This document shows positions 7,272 to 16,299 of a DNA stretch of 64,000 nucleotides, piece after piece. Position 1 is the first letter of the stretch, and the number at the start of each line of letters is the position of its first letter. The stretch spans positions 57,123 through 121,122 of the forward strand of contig NC_010679.1 in assembly GCF_000020125.1 (NCBI RefSeq), written 5' to 3'. Under the pieces are notes generated by a model, which was given only the letters and a program-made list of their open reading frames with translations, was not told the origin of the DNA and made no database searches. A program made the position numbers and the translations under genes. Source of the stretch: Paraburkholderia phytofirmans PsJN (lineage in GTDB: Bacteria; Pseudomonadota; Gammaproteobacteria; Burkholderiales; Burkholderiaceae).

Positions 7272-7401
7272 TCCCGATCTTGTTCCGAACTTGGGCAGAT
7301 CATACACCGATCTTATTCCGAACATCAAGAGGTTGAAAATGGGCGTTTCCGAACAATTGCCGATCAAAAACCGAACATTCACCGAACACTTTCCGATCAT
7401 T
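7272..7401. promoter_or_regulatory. stbDR-like centromere: two pentads of 11-bp-phased repeats
   Basis: CCGAAC or CCGATC occurs at 7274, 7285, (7296 as CAGATC), 7307 and 7318, then at 7349, 7360, 7371, 7382 and 7393. Within each group of five the step is exactly 11 bp. The groups are separated by one longer interval. This copies the layout of the R388 StbA-binding site (two sets of five repeats, 11-bp step) with a different repeat sequence. A further CCGATC is at 7416. Confidence 0.85.
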
Positions 7402-7419
7402 TGCCCGTGGATTGGCCGA

Positions 7420-7689
7420 TCCGCAGGCGTCAGCGGTCATCAAAAGCCCTCAAAAGCGGGTCGAATACGCCTCTTTGCAGGGTGCGATGGTCGTCCAAAC
7501 GCCATCGTTCTAGCCTGCCGAGGCGGAAATTCAATCGTCCTAGAAGCCTCTACACCATACGCACCTCTTCGAGGTGCGGCGGAACCCTTGCTGCGCAAGG
7601 CTTCCGCCTTAAAACCGCCCTCCAGCTCTCGCCTCTTTTGTGGCACGGAATGCTGTTAAGATCATGAAATTCAACAAAAAAGGTGTGGC
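7420..7689. other. Probable oriT region between stb and the transfer genes
   Basis: No gene. It lies where R388 has oriT, between stbA and trwA. Two perfect hairpins stand close together: GCACCTC-TTC-GAGGTGC near 7560-7576, and GGCGGAA with TTCCGCC enclosing CCTTGC and GCAAGG near 7579-7609. A looser pair GATGG/CCATC lies near 7490-7506. A segment GTTCTAGCC at 7507 faintly resembles the R388 nic strand, but the nick cannot be located by eye. Confidence 0.55.
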
Positions 7690-8073
7690 ATGGGAACTTT
7701 AAATATTCGGCTGACGGTTGAGGAAGAGGCGGAAATTCGCCAAAGGATGGCTTTGGCTGGCGAACGGCAGATGGGTCCGCACATCAAGCGGGTCTACTTC
7801 GGCAACCTAAAAGCGCACGAAGGACCGATAGCAGACCTGAAGCGAACGGGTGAATTGTCCGTATACCTGTTAGGCGAGCTGGCGAAGAAAGCCGGCGTTC
7901 GAGCGCGGCCGGACAAACACGAAGACGAGCTTGATGAGAATGATTTGCATCTGCGGATCATGATCCTGCTCTACCTCATGGTGTACGAAAGCGTCGACTC
8001 CACGATGCGAGCTTGGGCGGATCGCTTTCTGAACAAAGAAGCTCTTGAAACCTTTTTGAAAGCAGGTGGTTGA
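7690..8073 (+). CDS. Relaxosome accessory protein, ribbon-helix-helix type (TrwA-like)
   Basis: 127 residues. The N terminus MGTLNIRLTVEEEAEIRQRM has the beta strand and helix of a ribbon-helix-helix DNA-binding domain, and MGPHIKRVYF resembles MobC and TrwA-type mobilisation proteins. The acidic C-terminal half probably forms an oligomerisation or coupling-protein contact region. It is the first gene after the oriT region and overlaps or abuts the coupling protein gene, matching the trwA-trwB-trwC order of IncW plasmids. It should bind oriT and stimulate the relaxase and the coupling ATPase. Confidence 0.75.
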   Translation: MGTLNIRLTVEEEAEIRQRMALAGERQMGPHIKRVYFGNLKAHEGPIADLKRTGELSVYLLGELAKKAGVRARPDKHEDELDENDLHLRIMILLYLMVYESVDSTMRAWADRFLNKEALETFLKAGG

Positions 8074-8074
8074 T

Positions 8075-9763
8075 ATGGTGATGCGTCGTTACGATGACAG
8101 ATACAAGCCGGCGGCCTTCTTCAGCGTCGTGCTGGCGACGTTCCTGGTCTGGTTCTGGTCTGTCCACCGACTATTCGTGTTGCCTCCGGCGATCTTTCTC
8201 GCCGCGTGGCGCGCGGCAAAAGTCACCCCCGACGTTCCGGCCATATGGGTGCCAACCGCTGTTGCGTTCTCGTATGGTCTGCTCGTAATGGGTGTTATTT
8301 TTGGCTACTTCAAAAGTGGTTTCGAAGGCGCTGATTATGTGATGTATCTGCGCGGCGCGAGAATGGTCGGGCATGCGCGCCTCAAAGATATGACGAGGAA
8401 ATTCTTCTATAAGCATCTTCGTATTGCCGGCGTTCCTATTCCTGAGTGGCTTGAGGCATTACATTTTCGCGTTATCGGGTCGACCGGTGCCGGTAAATCG
8501 GTTGTGATATCAGATTATATCGAGTCGGCGCTCGCGCGACGCGAAAGAATGATCTGTATTGACCCTAATGGTCAGTTCATGGAGAAATTTTATCGCGAAG
8601 GCGATATTATTATTAATCCGTTTGAGGCGCGGACAAAATTTTGGGGAATATTCAATGAAATCAGAACGCCCTACGATGTAGCCTCTTATTCGATAAGTTT
8701 GATACCGAAAAGCCCAAGCACCGAGCAGGAAATTTGGAATGCAATGGCCCGGACGATTAGCAGTGAAGTAATGCTGAAACTCTGGCGGCTTGGCATTGGC
8801 GATACGGACCATCTGGTTTACTGGCTGACAATCGCGTCTAACGAGCAATTAATGGAAATGCTCGCCGACACTGCTGCGCGCGGTATGTTTCACGGCGCGG
8901 AGGAAACGATTGGTAGCGTTCGCGCGGTTCTGACACGCTATATCACTCCGCATAAATACCTTTCGGACATCGAGACCGTCGAAGGCTATTTCAGCCTGCG
9001 CGAATGGATCGACTCGAACGCCGAGGATCAGCCCAACGTCTGGATTATCTGGCGAGAGGACCAGCTTGCATCCCTGAAGCCGCTGATCTCATGCATGTTC
9101 GACGTTGCATGCAATGCCGCCCTCTCCAAGCCAATTACGGATGAAACCGTCGCGACCCATCTGGTTGTTGACGAGGTGGACTCGCTCGAAAAGCTCAACT
9201 ACCTTGTGCCGGCCGCCACGAAGGGCCGAAAACACCGCCTGCATATTTGCGCGGGGATGCAGTCTGACGCCCAGCTCGACGGCACCAACGGCAAAGACGA
9301 CGCCATGACCGTTCGAAACAGCCTGCGCACGACCGTCGCCCTTGGTATAGCCGAGGGTGATACCTATACCGCCGAACAACTGTCAAAGGGACTCGGTGAA
9401 CATGAGGTAATTCGGCAGCGCACCACGGCTTCGGACACTGGCCGCGACTCGCATGGGCAGGAAGTAATCAAGGAACGCGTGGTCATTCCCTCGCAGATCA
9501 CTGGATTGCCGAACCTCACCGGCTATCTGAAGCTCGCGGGAGACTGGCCCATCTGCAAGTTCACGATGCCCTACAAGAAACGCAAGGCCGTTACCGAGGC
9601 GTTCATCATGGCGCAGAACCGCTGGACGATGGATGCTGAAGCAGCCAACGAACAGGCGCGGATGGACTTCTCGCGCGCGAAGCGTGCCGCAACTGACGTA
9701 GACGCTAGGGACGTTGATGACGACGACTCCCCTAGCCCCGCCCTCGAATCCTCCCGGCCATAA
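8075..9763 (+). CDS. Type IV coupling protein (TrwB/TraD family)
   Basis: ATG 8075 is preferred because AGCAGGTGG sits 8-14 bp before it; an in-frame GTG at 8066 is possible. Two N-terminal membrane spans (near residues 13-35 and 65-90) are followed by the Walker A motif GSTGAGKS near residue 135 and Walker B HLVVDEVDS near residue 362. The length of 562 residues is normal for the family. This hexameric ATPase links the relaxase-DNA complex to the VirB channel. It directly precedes the relaxase gene. Confidence 0.95.
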   Translation: MVMRRYDDRYKPAAFFSVVLATFLVWFWSVHRLFVLPPAIFLAAWRAAKVTPDVPAIWVPTAVAFSYGLLVMGVIFGYFKSGFEGADYVMYLRGARMVGHARLKDMTRKFFYKHLRIAGVPIPEWLEALHFRVIGSTGAGKSVVISDYIESALARRERMICIDPNGQFMEKFYREGDIIINPFEARTKFWGIFNEIRTPYDVASYSISLIPKSPSTEQEIWNAMARTISSEVMLKLWRLGIGDTDHLVYWLTIASNEQLMEMLADTAARGMFHGAEETIGSVRAVLTRYITPHKYLSDIETVEGYFSLREWIDSNAEDQPNVWIIWREDQLASLKPLISCMFDVACNAALSKPITDETVATHLVVDEVDSLEKLNYLVPAATKGRKHRLHICAGMQSDAQLDGTNGKDDAMTVRNSLRTTVALGIAEGDTYTAEQLSKGLGEHEVIRQRTTASDTGRDSHGQEVIKERVVIPSQITGLPNLTGYLKLAGDWPICKFTMPYKKRKAVTEAFIMAQNRWTMDAEAANEQARMDFSRAKRAATDVDARDVDDDDSPSPALESSRP

Positions 9764-9768
9764 TAACG

Positions 9769-12700
9769 ATGCTCACTTTTGATTTTGTCGGCAGCTCTGC
9801 TGAAGCAGCCAACTACTACGAAGAGACCGACGACTACTACACGAAGCCCGGTCATCGCGGCGAATGGGACGGTGAAGGTGCCAAAGCACTTGGCCTGGAA
9901 GGCGGCGTAGATCGACAGATATTCATGGACCTGCTTGACGGTCGCCTGCCGGACGGCCGACAGGCGCGTAAGTCGATGCCACACACGCAGAAAGATGGGA
10001 GCAAAAGTGCCCCGCGTCTTGGCATTGACTTCACATTCAACGCACCCAAGAGCGTGAGCATCGTCGCGCTCGTCAAGAATGACCGCCGCGTAATCGAAGC
10101 GCACGACGCGGCAGTAAAGGATGCCCTGGCGATGATGGAAAGCCGTGCGATCGCGCGGCAGAAGTACCGCGGCATTTCTTTTCGGGAGAAGACCGGCAAG
10201 CTGATCGTCGCGAAATTTCAGCATGACCTTTCCCGCGATCAAGACCCACACCTTCACACGCACGCAGTCACAATGAACCTCACGCAGCGTCGCGACGGCC
10301 GTTGGGTTGCGCTCGCTAACGAAGACATGCTGAAGTCCGTCAAAGTGGTCGGTGCGTACTATCGCGCCCAGCTCGCACAGTACCTCACGAACATGGGGTA
10401 CGACATTCGAGCAACGCGAAATGGCTTCGAAATGGCTTCCGTACCAGATGAGGCAATCAAACTTTTCAGTCAGCGCAGCCGCACCATTGAAGAGGAACTG
10501 GCGAAGAGCGGGCTCACGCGAGAGACCGCAACGGGAGAGTTGAAGCAGAACATCACAAAAGACACCCGTGCGGAAAAAACCGATGCGAACCGTGCGGCGT
10601 TGCGGCAGGAATGGGCTAACGCACTTGCAGCGGCCGGAATTGACCTCGGCCCGATGATGGCTGACCATGAGGCCGCGCCTGTACCCGACACCAAATTCGT
10701 TACCGCCGAAGGTGACACGTATATCGTTCACCCGGACGGTACAACTACTCGCGATGAGCCCGACGCCGGACAAGGTGAACCGGACTCGCCGCAGTCGCAG
10801 CCAACGTCGCCCGAAGCAGAACAACCGGCCATACCGACGCCGGCAGCTCCCGACAACGATCACTTGGCGCAACTGGCCGTAACGGGATTTGCGACTGCCA
10901 AAGGGTCGACGTACACGGTGCATGAGGACGGCACCACGACGCGCGATAAGGCGGCCCGCGCCGATGTCGGCCACGAAGGCGACAGCGGCATCAAGCCACG
11001 CACAGATCGCACGGTGTATGTTGAGAACGATGCGTCGCGTCTGTCTGCCGCCGGCTTGAACGGCCTTGACGAACACGGTGCGCGCGTTGTCATCAAGGAC
11101 GGCAAGGCAACCCTGCTTACGTGGAACGAGCGCGGGAACAGATGGGGAGCTTCGCCGTCCAGTCGAGACGTACCCGTGTTCGACAAGCCAGCGGTCGGAC
11201 TGTACCCACTCGAATTGTGGAAACTTTCCGATGACGTTCCCGGTTATGAGGCGTACCGTGGGATGCACGCCGGCAACAAGATCACCGAACTGCGTCACGA
11301 CGGCCCCGCGCCGGATCGCGTCGCACAGGACGATGAGAGTCCCGCGCAGCACGACGAAAGCGCCGATGCAGCGCGCGCCGATGCGCGGCCTGCCGACGTT
11401 AGCAAACCGGCACCTACGCAGCCGGCCGCGCTCGCACCAAAGCGAGCAGAGCACACGTTTTATGTGACAGAGCGCAATGCTGAAACCCTTGCCTATGTGC
11501 AGACGCGAGGCGAGGGCAAACGGATCGTTCGTATGGACGACGGCAAGTACGCCGTGGCTTATACCACTGGCAACAAGGCGGGCGAGGTTGATCCTCGTAC
11601 TGTTGTTGACGCATCGACGCGGCCAGCAGCCGGTCTAGTTCCTGTCGAGTTGTGGGAAAACGGGGGGCGCGTTCGGTTCGGCTCGCGTATTGCATCCATC
11701 GAACAGCCGAAGCCGATCTACGGGCGCGAGAAGTCACCGGCACCCGGCGACATCAGGCTCTATCGAGGCGAAGGCGGAACACTCACAGGGTCCGTACCAG
11801 CCGGTAACTGGTGGACTACCAACCCCGCCAAAGCAGCCAGGTACGGCGACGTTTTCTACGTCGACTTGCCGCGCGAGTTTGTTGGAAACAATTTCGCCCA
11901 GGGACACAACGGAACGGACGAATATTTTTTTGCCGGCTCAGATGAGACATGGCGAACCAAGGTGCGTCCGCTAGGCGACTCGCATCCGATGCGACCGTCT
12001 TCGGCGACTGATGAGCAGCCGACCCAGCCAGCGGGACAAGAGCAGGAAACCAACTGGTTGAATGGAATTCAGCAGGCAGGGCAGCGCATTTTTGATGCGG
12101 TACGTGGGAAAGGGAAGGGCGATGCCGCCAACGAGCCCCCTACGCCCGAAAATGCCGAGTCGCCAATGACCCCGCAAGAGGTCGCGCGTAACGCTGTCGA
12201 TTTTGCGATTGAGCACTTGTCCGAGCGGCAAGGCATTTTCACGAAGAGCGAGATACTTGAGCGCGCATATATGCGTTCGCTTGGCGCGACAGAGGAAGTC
12301 AACGACGAGCTGGCGAATGCGGTTGAAGACGGCCGTCTCGTTGCCGAACTGCCGCTGTTTCAGAGCGCAAAGTCTTTTTCGCGTGACGTACATCAACAGA
12401 CGATTGACCCGCATTTCGACAAATTCCGGCATGACAACGACATCCACAAGCTCACGAAAGAATCGTGGGTGTCCCTTCTGGTAAACGTTGAAGGCTACTC
12501 CCCCGAGCGAGCACAGAGGACCGTCGAGGAATCAATCCGAAACGGCCGGCTTGTCGAGACCGAGCAACGTTTTACCACGCGTGAAATGAGGCAAACGGAA
12601 TCCGAAATTCTCTGGATGGAGCGAACCGGACGCGGCACGGTTGAACCGCTTCGCACCGCTGAACAGGCAGAAGCAATGCTTGCGTCGACCGGACTGAATC

Positions 12701-14229
12701 CGGGGCAGAAAGAGGCGGCCCAACTGGTTCTCACGTCGCCCAACCGTTTCATCGGCATACAAGGTTATGCCGGCGTCGGCAAGAGTCATTTGATGAGTAC
12801 CGTCGTTCAGGAAATCAAGATGGAGGCCGCGCAACAGGCCGAGACGTTAGGCTACAAAGTAGTGGGTCTTGCGCCTTATGGTTCTCAGAACAAGGCATTG
12901 CAAGAGTTGGGTATGGAATCGCAGACTTTGGCCTCATTCCTCGTGCGCGAACCTGATCCTGAACTTCTTGGGCCGAAAACCATCATCTTTCTCGATGAGG
13001 CCAGTGTTGTTTCCGCCCACCAGATGAAAGACCTTATGGCTCGCGTCGAACAGAGTGGGGCGCGGCTGGTCATGATCGGCGACCGTAAGCAGACGCAGGC
13101 CGTCGAAGCTGGCAAGCCATTCGAGCAGCTACAGGACGGCGGCATGGCTCTAGCCCACGTCACCGAGATTCAACGTCAGAAGGATGCTACCTTGAAGGCC
13201 GCAGTAGAAAAGGCGGCCAACAACAATATCGGCGGCTCGGTGAAGCTCCTGGAGAAAAACACCGTGCAACTGAAGAAAGAAAAAGCCCGGCATGGGCGGC
13301 TCGCCGATGACTACGTGAAGATGCCTGAAGAGCAGCGCGACGGCACTCTGATTGTTGTCGGCACAAACGAGACTCGCAGAAAAATCAACGAACTGGTAAG
13401 AGACAAGCTGAAGCTACCGGAAGGTGAATTGGTTCGCGCGCTTGAGTCCTACGATATGAGCAGGGCAGAGCACAAACAGGCGTCAAGTTATCAGCAAGGC
13501 GTCGTGTTGATTGCCGAACGGCCCGGCGAACATGGTCTTGACCGAGGTGTCCACTACACCGTCAGGTCAGCAGATGCGCGCGGCAATACGCTGACCGTTT
13601 CTGATGCGGCCGGCAACGTGCGCTCGCTCGATGCCACACATCTTAGCGGCGTATCCACTTACACCCTCACGGACATTCCCATCGTCAAGGGTGATTGGCT
13701 TCGTATCACACGCAACGACAATCGCCAGGGCGTGTTTAACGGCGAGCGACATCGCGTTCTTTCGGTTGACAAGGATTCCGTCGTGCTTGAGAACGGTGCG
13801 AAGCTCTCCCGTGCATCGGCGATTCACGCGCAGCACGGGTATGCGCAGACCGTTCACAGCGCGCAGGGGTTGACACGGCACGGTGTACTGATCGAGGCCG
13901 ATACACGCAGCCTCACCAGTAACCGTGCCGTGTGGTATGTCGCAATCTCACGCGCGCAACATGCCCTGAAAATTTACACCGACGATGCCGGCGGCCTCGC
14001 CCGCGTCATGGCCCGCGAGCCAAAAAAGTATGCTGCGCTCGAACTTCGTGACGAGCGGCGAGAGAAGGTCATTTTCGACGCCTTGTCCGCATCCCGCACG
14101 TTGCAGCAGCAGAGCAGGGGGGCGGTGAAGAAGACGTTGCATGCCGATGCCACCAAACCTCGCGCGCGGCCAACGCACCAGGCGCGGCAGTCTCACCAGC
14201 GTTCCTCGCGACGCGGCCCAAAGCTCTAA
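9769..14229 (+). CDS. MobF relaxase-helicase (TrwC/TraI family) with a large insertion
   Basis: 1,486 residues. The N-terminal relaxase domain has tandem tyrosines (AANYYEETDDYY), the FTFNAPKSVS box and the metal-binding His cluster HLHTHAV near residues 161-167. The C-terminal RecD-like helicase has Walker A GYAGVGKS near residue 1000 and IIFLDEAS near 1072. Between about residues 300 and 830 lies an unusual region. It holds two copies of a TYxVHxDGTTTRD motif (near 316 and 382), two related segments around 410-510 and 560-630, and an LYRGEGG-to-WWTTNPAKAARYGDV segment near 655-690 that looks like an ADP-ribosyltransferase fold. The protein nicks oriT, pilots the strand and unwinds the plasmid. 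Confidence 0.93.
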   Translation: MLTFDFVGSSAEAANYYEETDDYYTKPGHRGEWDGEGAKALGLEGGVDRQIFMDLLDGRLPDGRQARKSMPHTQKDGSKSAPRLGIDFTFNAPKSVSIVALVKNDRRVIEAHDAAVKDALAMMESRAIARQKYRGISFREKTGKLIVAKFQHDLSRDQDPHLHTHAVTMNLTQRRDGRWVALANEDMLKSVKVVGAYYRAQLAQYLTNMGYDIRATRNGFEMASVPDEAIKLFSQRSRTIEEELAKSGLTRETATGELKQNITKDTRAEKTDANRAALRQEWANALAAAGIDLGPMMADHEAAPVPDTKFVTAEGDTYIVHPDGTTTRDEPDAGQGEPDSPQSQPTSPEAEQPAIPTPAAPDNDHLAQLAVTGFATAKGSTYTVHEDGTTTRDKAARADVGHEGDSGIKPRTDRTVYVENDASRLSAAGLNGLDEHGARVVIKDGKATLLTWNERGNRWGASPSSRDVPVFDKPAVGLYPLELWKLSDDVPGYEAYRGMHAGNKITELRHDGPAPDRVAQDDESPAQHDESADAARADARPADVSKPAPTQPAALAPKRAEHTFYVTERNAETLAYVQTRGEGKRIVRMDDGKYAVAYTTGNKAGEVDPRTVVDASTRPAAGLVPVELWENGGRVRFGSRIASIEQPKPIYGREKSPAPGDIRLYRGEGGTLTGSVPAGNWWTTNPAKAARYGDVFYVDLPREFVGNNFAQGHNGTDEYFFAGSDETWRTKVRPLGDSHPMRPSSATDEQPTQPAGQEQETNWLNGIQQAGQRIFDAVRGKGKGDAANEPPTPENAESPMTPQEVARNAVDFAIEHLSERQGIFTKSEILERAYMRSLGATEEVNDELANAVEDGRLVAELPLFQSAKSFSRDVHQQTIDPHFDKFRHDNDIHKLTKESWVSLLVNVEGYSPERAQRTVEESIRNGRLVETEQRFTTREMRQTESEILWMERTGRGTVEPLRTAEQAEAMLASTGLNPGQKEAAQLVLTSPNRFIGIQGYAGVGKSHLMSTVVQEIKMEAAQQAETLGYKVVGLAPYGSQNKALQELGMESQTLASFLVREPDPELLGPKTIIFLDEASVVSAHQMKDLMARVEQSGARLVMIGDRKQTQAVEAGKPFEQLQDGGMALAHVTEIQRQKDATLKAAVEKAANNNIGGSVKLLEKNTVQLKKEKARHGRLADDYVKMPEEQRDGTLIVVGTNETRRKINELVRDKLKLPEGELVRALESYDMSRAEHKQASSYQQGVVLIAERPGEHGLDRGVHYTVRSADARGNTLTVSDAAGNVRSLDATHLSGVSTYTLTDIPIVKGDWLRITRNDNRQGVFNGERHRVLSVDKDSVVLENGAKLSRASAIHAQHGYAQTVHSAQGLTRHGVLIEADTRSLTSNRAVWYVAISRAQHALKIYTDDAGGLARVMAREPKKYAALELRDERREKVIFDALSASRTLQQQSRGAVKKTLHADATKPRARPTHQARQSHQRSSRRGPKL

Positions 14230-14336
14230 CCGTCGACCGATCTGTTACAAAAAGTTTCAGATTGGGCTTGAGGTTCGCCCGTACTTGGGGTAAATAGGGG
14301 TGTGCCTCACTTTTTACATATATTTAGGAAACTAGA

Positions 14337-15029
14337 ATGCGTCGTTTAGTGAAACTGTTTGTAACTGCGATGGTTTATTTGGCCCTGTTTTCAGGGGCAG
14401 CGCAGGCGCAAGGCACGACATCGCCCTTATCGTTGCCAGCAAACGGCGATATCCAGCAGTCGGACTATCCATGCGCGCTTGTGCTCTGCGTGCTTAAACC
14501 GACTGACTCAAAGTGCGTGCCGGTCATCAACTGGCTTGAGCATAGCTTTATCGAGAAGGGCAAGCCGTGGCCGACATGCAATTTCGCCGGCTCGCCAGGA
14601 TCATCGGCTTCCTATTCTGCGCAGCCCCACGTCGACTGTCCCTCCGGTTTCACGCCCGAGCAGGCCAACAGTGGTTACGGCTCTGTCTATACCGGCGTAT
14701 GCCTGCGTCCCGTTCAGACGTGCGCGACCACGGGCGCGCGCGCATATACGCCAAGCGTCGCAGGCGCGGCCTGCTACACCTACACGTACTACGACGACAA
14801 CGGCTATGCGCAAACCACATATTTCGAGTACATCATCCCGCCGACCGGCGTGACGAGCTACGCGATGAACGTCAATGTAGCGGCGACCTCAACAATGCCG
14901 GCCTACAAAAACACCTTCTTTTTCAACCTCAACGGTTCGACCGGCCAAGCCCTCGCCGCGTCGATCATCAATTCCAATGCCAATCCCAACTACTCCCCCT
15001 ACTACAACAGCAGTGGTAGCCGCCATTGA
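14337..15029 (+). CDS. TrbM-like secreted protein
   Basis: 230 residues with a clear signal peptide (cut after about residue 24, SGAAQAQ). The segment YPCALVLCVLKP..CVPVINWLEHSFIEKGKPWPTC matches the Cys pattern of TrbM/KikA-type conjugation proteins. The C-terminal half is Tyr- and Asn-rich and may be surface exposed. It follows the relaxase gene by about 110 bp and overlaps the virB1 gene by 53 bp. The precise role of TrbM in transfer is unclear; periplasmic location is inferred from the signal. Confidence 0.65.
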   Translation: MRRLVKLFVTAMVYLALFSGAAQAQGTTSPLSLPANGDIQQSDYPCALVLCVLKPTDSKCVPVINWLEHSFIEKGKPWPTCNFAGSPGSSASYSAQPHVDCPSGFTPEQANSGYGSVYTGVCLRPVQTCATTGARAYTPSVAGAACYTYTYYDDNGYAQTTYFEYIIPPTGVTSYAMNVNVAATSTMPAYKNTFFFNLNGSTGQALAASIINSNANPNYSPYYNSSGSRH

Positions 15030-15849
15030 GACGTGCATGCCCGGTGTAGATCGACGCCTATCCGCGTCACTGGTGCGGCAGGAGTCGAATTTCAACCCCT
15101 ATGCAATCGGGCTAGATGGCAAAGAGGTGCTGTATCTACAGCCGCGTAGCTATCAAGAAGCTGTCCAGACTGCCGTTAACTTGATGCGTGAAGGTAAAGG
15201 GTTTTCTGTGGGGCTGTCTCAGATTCATATATCGAACGTTAGGCGCTACGGAATGACGTGGCAACAGGCGTTCGATCCGTGCTCGAACCTGATGGCCGGC
15301 GGAAGCATTCTGAAGGGGTTCTACTCGCAAGCCGTCAATAAAGGTTATCGGGGTCAAGACGCAGTTTTTGCCGCTTTACGCGGCTTCAATTCCGGCGACG
15401 TTGGTAACTCCATTAGCAACGGCTACGCGAGCAGCATCCTGCGTCGAGTATCGAACATGCCGGTTTCTGGCCCTGTCCCGATTCCGGTCGTGCCTGTCGG
15501 TACGGTAACGGTAACTCCCGTTACGGTCGATTCTGTCGCTCAGGGCTCCCCGGAAGCGGTGCTGCAACCAGTTTCGGTGCCTGCGAATGGCGGCGGCGAA
15601 CCCGCTCCGCAAGCGCGTGCCGATATGTTTGCGGCGGCCAAGCCGTCAATGTTCGCAACGGCAACCCGCTCGATGTTCGCGGGCAAGTCAGCTTCCACGA
15701 CAACACCCCCACCAACACAGGTCGTTGCCAGCACGGCAGGGCCGACGCCAGTCATGGCGGTCAGCGCAGAGCTTCGCGTTCAAACCCGCAGTACCAATGC
15801 GGGCGAGGATGACGACGGACCTGTACCCGTGAGGGTCGTGCAGCAATAA
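14977..15849 (+). CDS. virB1: VirB1-like lytic transglycosylase
   Basis: Lysozyme-like domain in the first 150 residues: the catalytic Glu is in LVRQESNFNPYAIG (near residue 36), followed by VGLSQIH and the FDPCSNLMAGGSIL box typical of VirB1. A Pro/Val-rich tail of about 120 residues follows, as in processed VirB1. There is no obvious signal peptide with the ATG at 14977, and an in-frame GTG at 15013 is also possible. It should open peptidoglycan for assembly of the channel. It is the last gene before a strong terminator. Confidence 0.85.
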   Translation: MPIPTTPPTTTAVVAAIETCMPGVDRRLSASLVRQESNFNPYAIGLDGKEVLYLQPRSYQEAVQTAVNLMREGKGFSVGLSQIHISNVRRYGMTWQQAFDPCSNLMAGGSILKGFYSQAVNKGYRGQDAVFAALRGFNSGDVGNSISNGYASSILRRVSNMPVSGPVPIPVVPVGTVTVTPVTVDSVAQGSPEAVLQPVSVPANGGGEPAPQARADMFAAAKPSMFATATRSMFAGKSASTTTPPPTQVVASTAGPTPVMAVSAELRVQTRSTNAGEDDDGPVPVRVVQQ

Positions 15850-15853
15850 CCGG

Positions 15854-15888
15854 GTGGCGAGTAGTGCAGACTACGCGCCACTATTTTT
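15854..15888 (+). terminator. Rho-independent terminator
   Basis: GTGGCG (15854-15859) pairs with CGCCAC (15876-15881), with an inner GTAGT/ACTAC stem and a GCAG loop, followed by a T5 run. It separates the DNA-processing operon from the virB operon. Confidence 0.8.
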
Positions 15889-15898
15889 GCATCTTTGG

Positions 15899-15946
15899 TT
15901 CACTATATGACGTTGTTTAGTGTACTATGTCCTAACGTTTAGGCTC
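15899..15946 (+). promoter_or_regulatory. Possible promoter of the virB operon
   Basis: TTCACT (15899-15904) and TACTAT (15923-15928) are 18 bp apart. A small palindrome CCTAA-CGT-TTAGG covers the likely start site, and CACTA/TAGTG arms flank part of the spacer, so an operator is plausible. It differs from the GTCTA/TAGAC operator found elsewhere. Confidence 0.35.
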
Positions 15947-16017
15947 TAGGGGAGGGCTTTTGTGTGTGGTCTAATGGAGGGCTTTGCTCCCCCAAACCTT
16001 ACCCACACAGGTACGAC

Positions 16018-16299
16018 ATGCGACTCCAAGACATTTCCGCGCTTGCCGGATCAATCACCCAGGTCACGTTCACGAGAAACGAGACCGAGCAATGGGAAGT
16101 CTCGATTTTTTTGGGAGGGGCCGCATCGCAAGAACACAAACTCACGAAGTTTCACCACCGCGACACTCCGCGCACCTGGGCGAGTCTTGATAAGGCTGTC
16201 GCCATGCTCGAACAGCAGCTCGGAGTGAAGTTTGAACTTACATCCTCACTTCAGAAAAAGGTTGCTCATGAACCACGAGAAAATCCGGGGGACGGTTAA
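16018..16299 (+). CDS. Small hypothetical protein heading the virB operon (93 aa)
   Basis: Begins MRLQDISALAGSITQVTF at ATG 16018. The middle is beta-rich (ETEQWEVSIFLGG) and the end is basic. It overlaps the pilin gene by 32 bp. The position resembles that of small regulatory or host-range genes such as korA in the pKM101 tra operon, but no similarity to those was seen. Function unknown. Confidence 0.5.
   Translation: MRLQDISALAGSITQVTFTRNETEQWEVSIFLGGAASQEHKLTKFHHRDTPRTWASLDKAVAMLEQQLGVKFELTSSLQKKVAHEPRENPGDG

Noticed and set aside
7501..7520. Nick site of the R388 type at GTTCTAGCC
   Set aside because: Only a partial resemblance, and the expected inverted repeat does not sit at the right distance. 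Not called as nic.
9571..11454. A 627-codon minus-strand open frame opposite the relaxase gene
   Set aside because: It lies antisense to the highly conserved coupling protein and relaxase genes, and its length comes from GC-rich codon bias. No recognisable domain.
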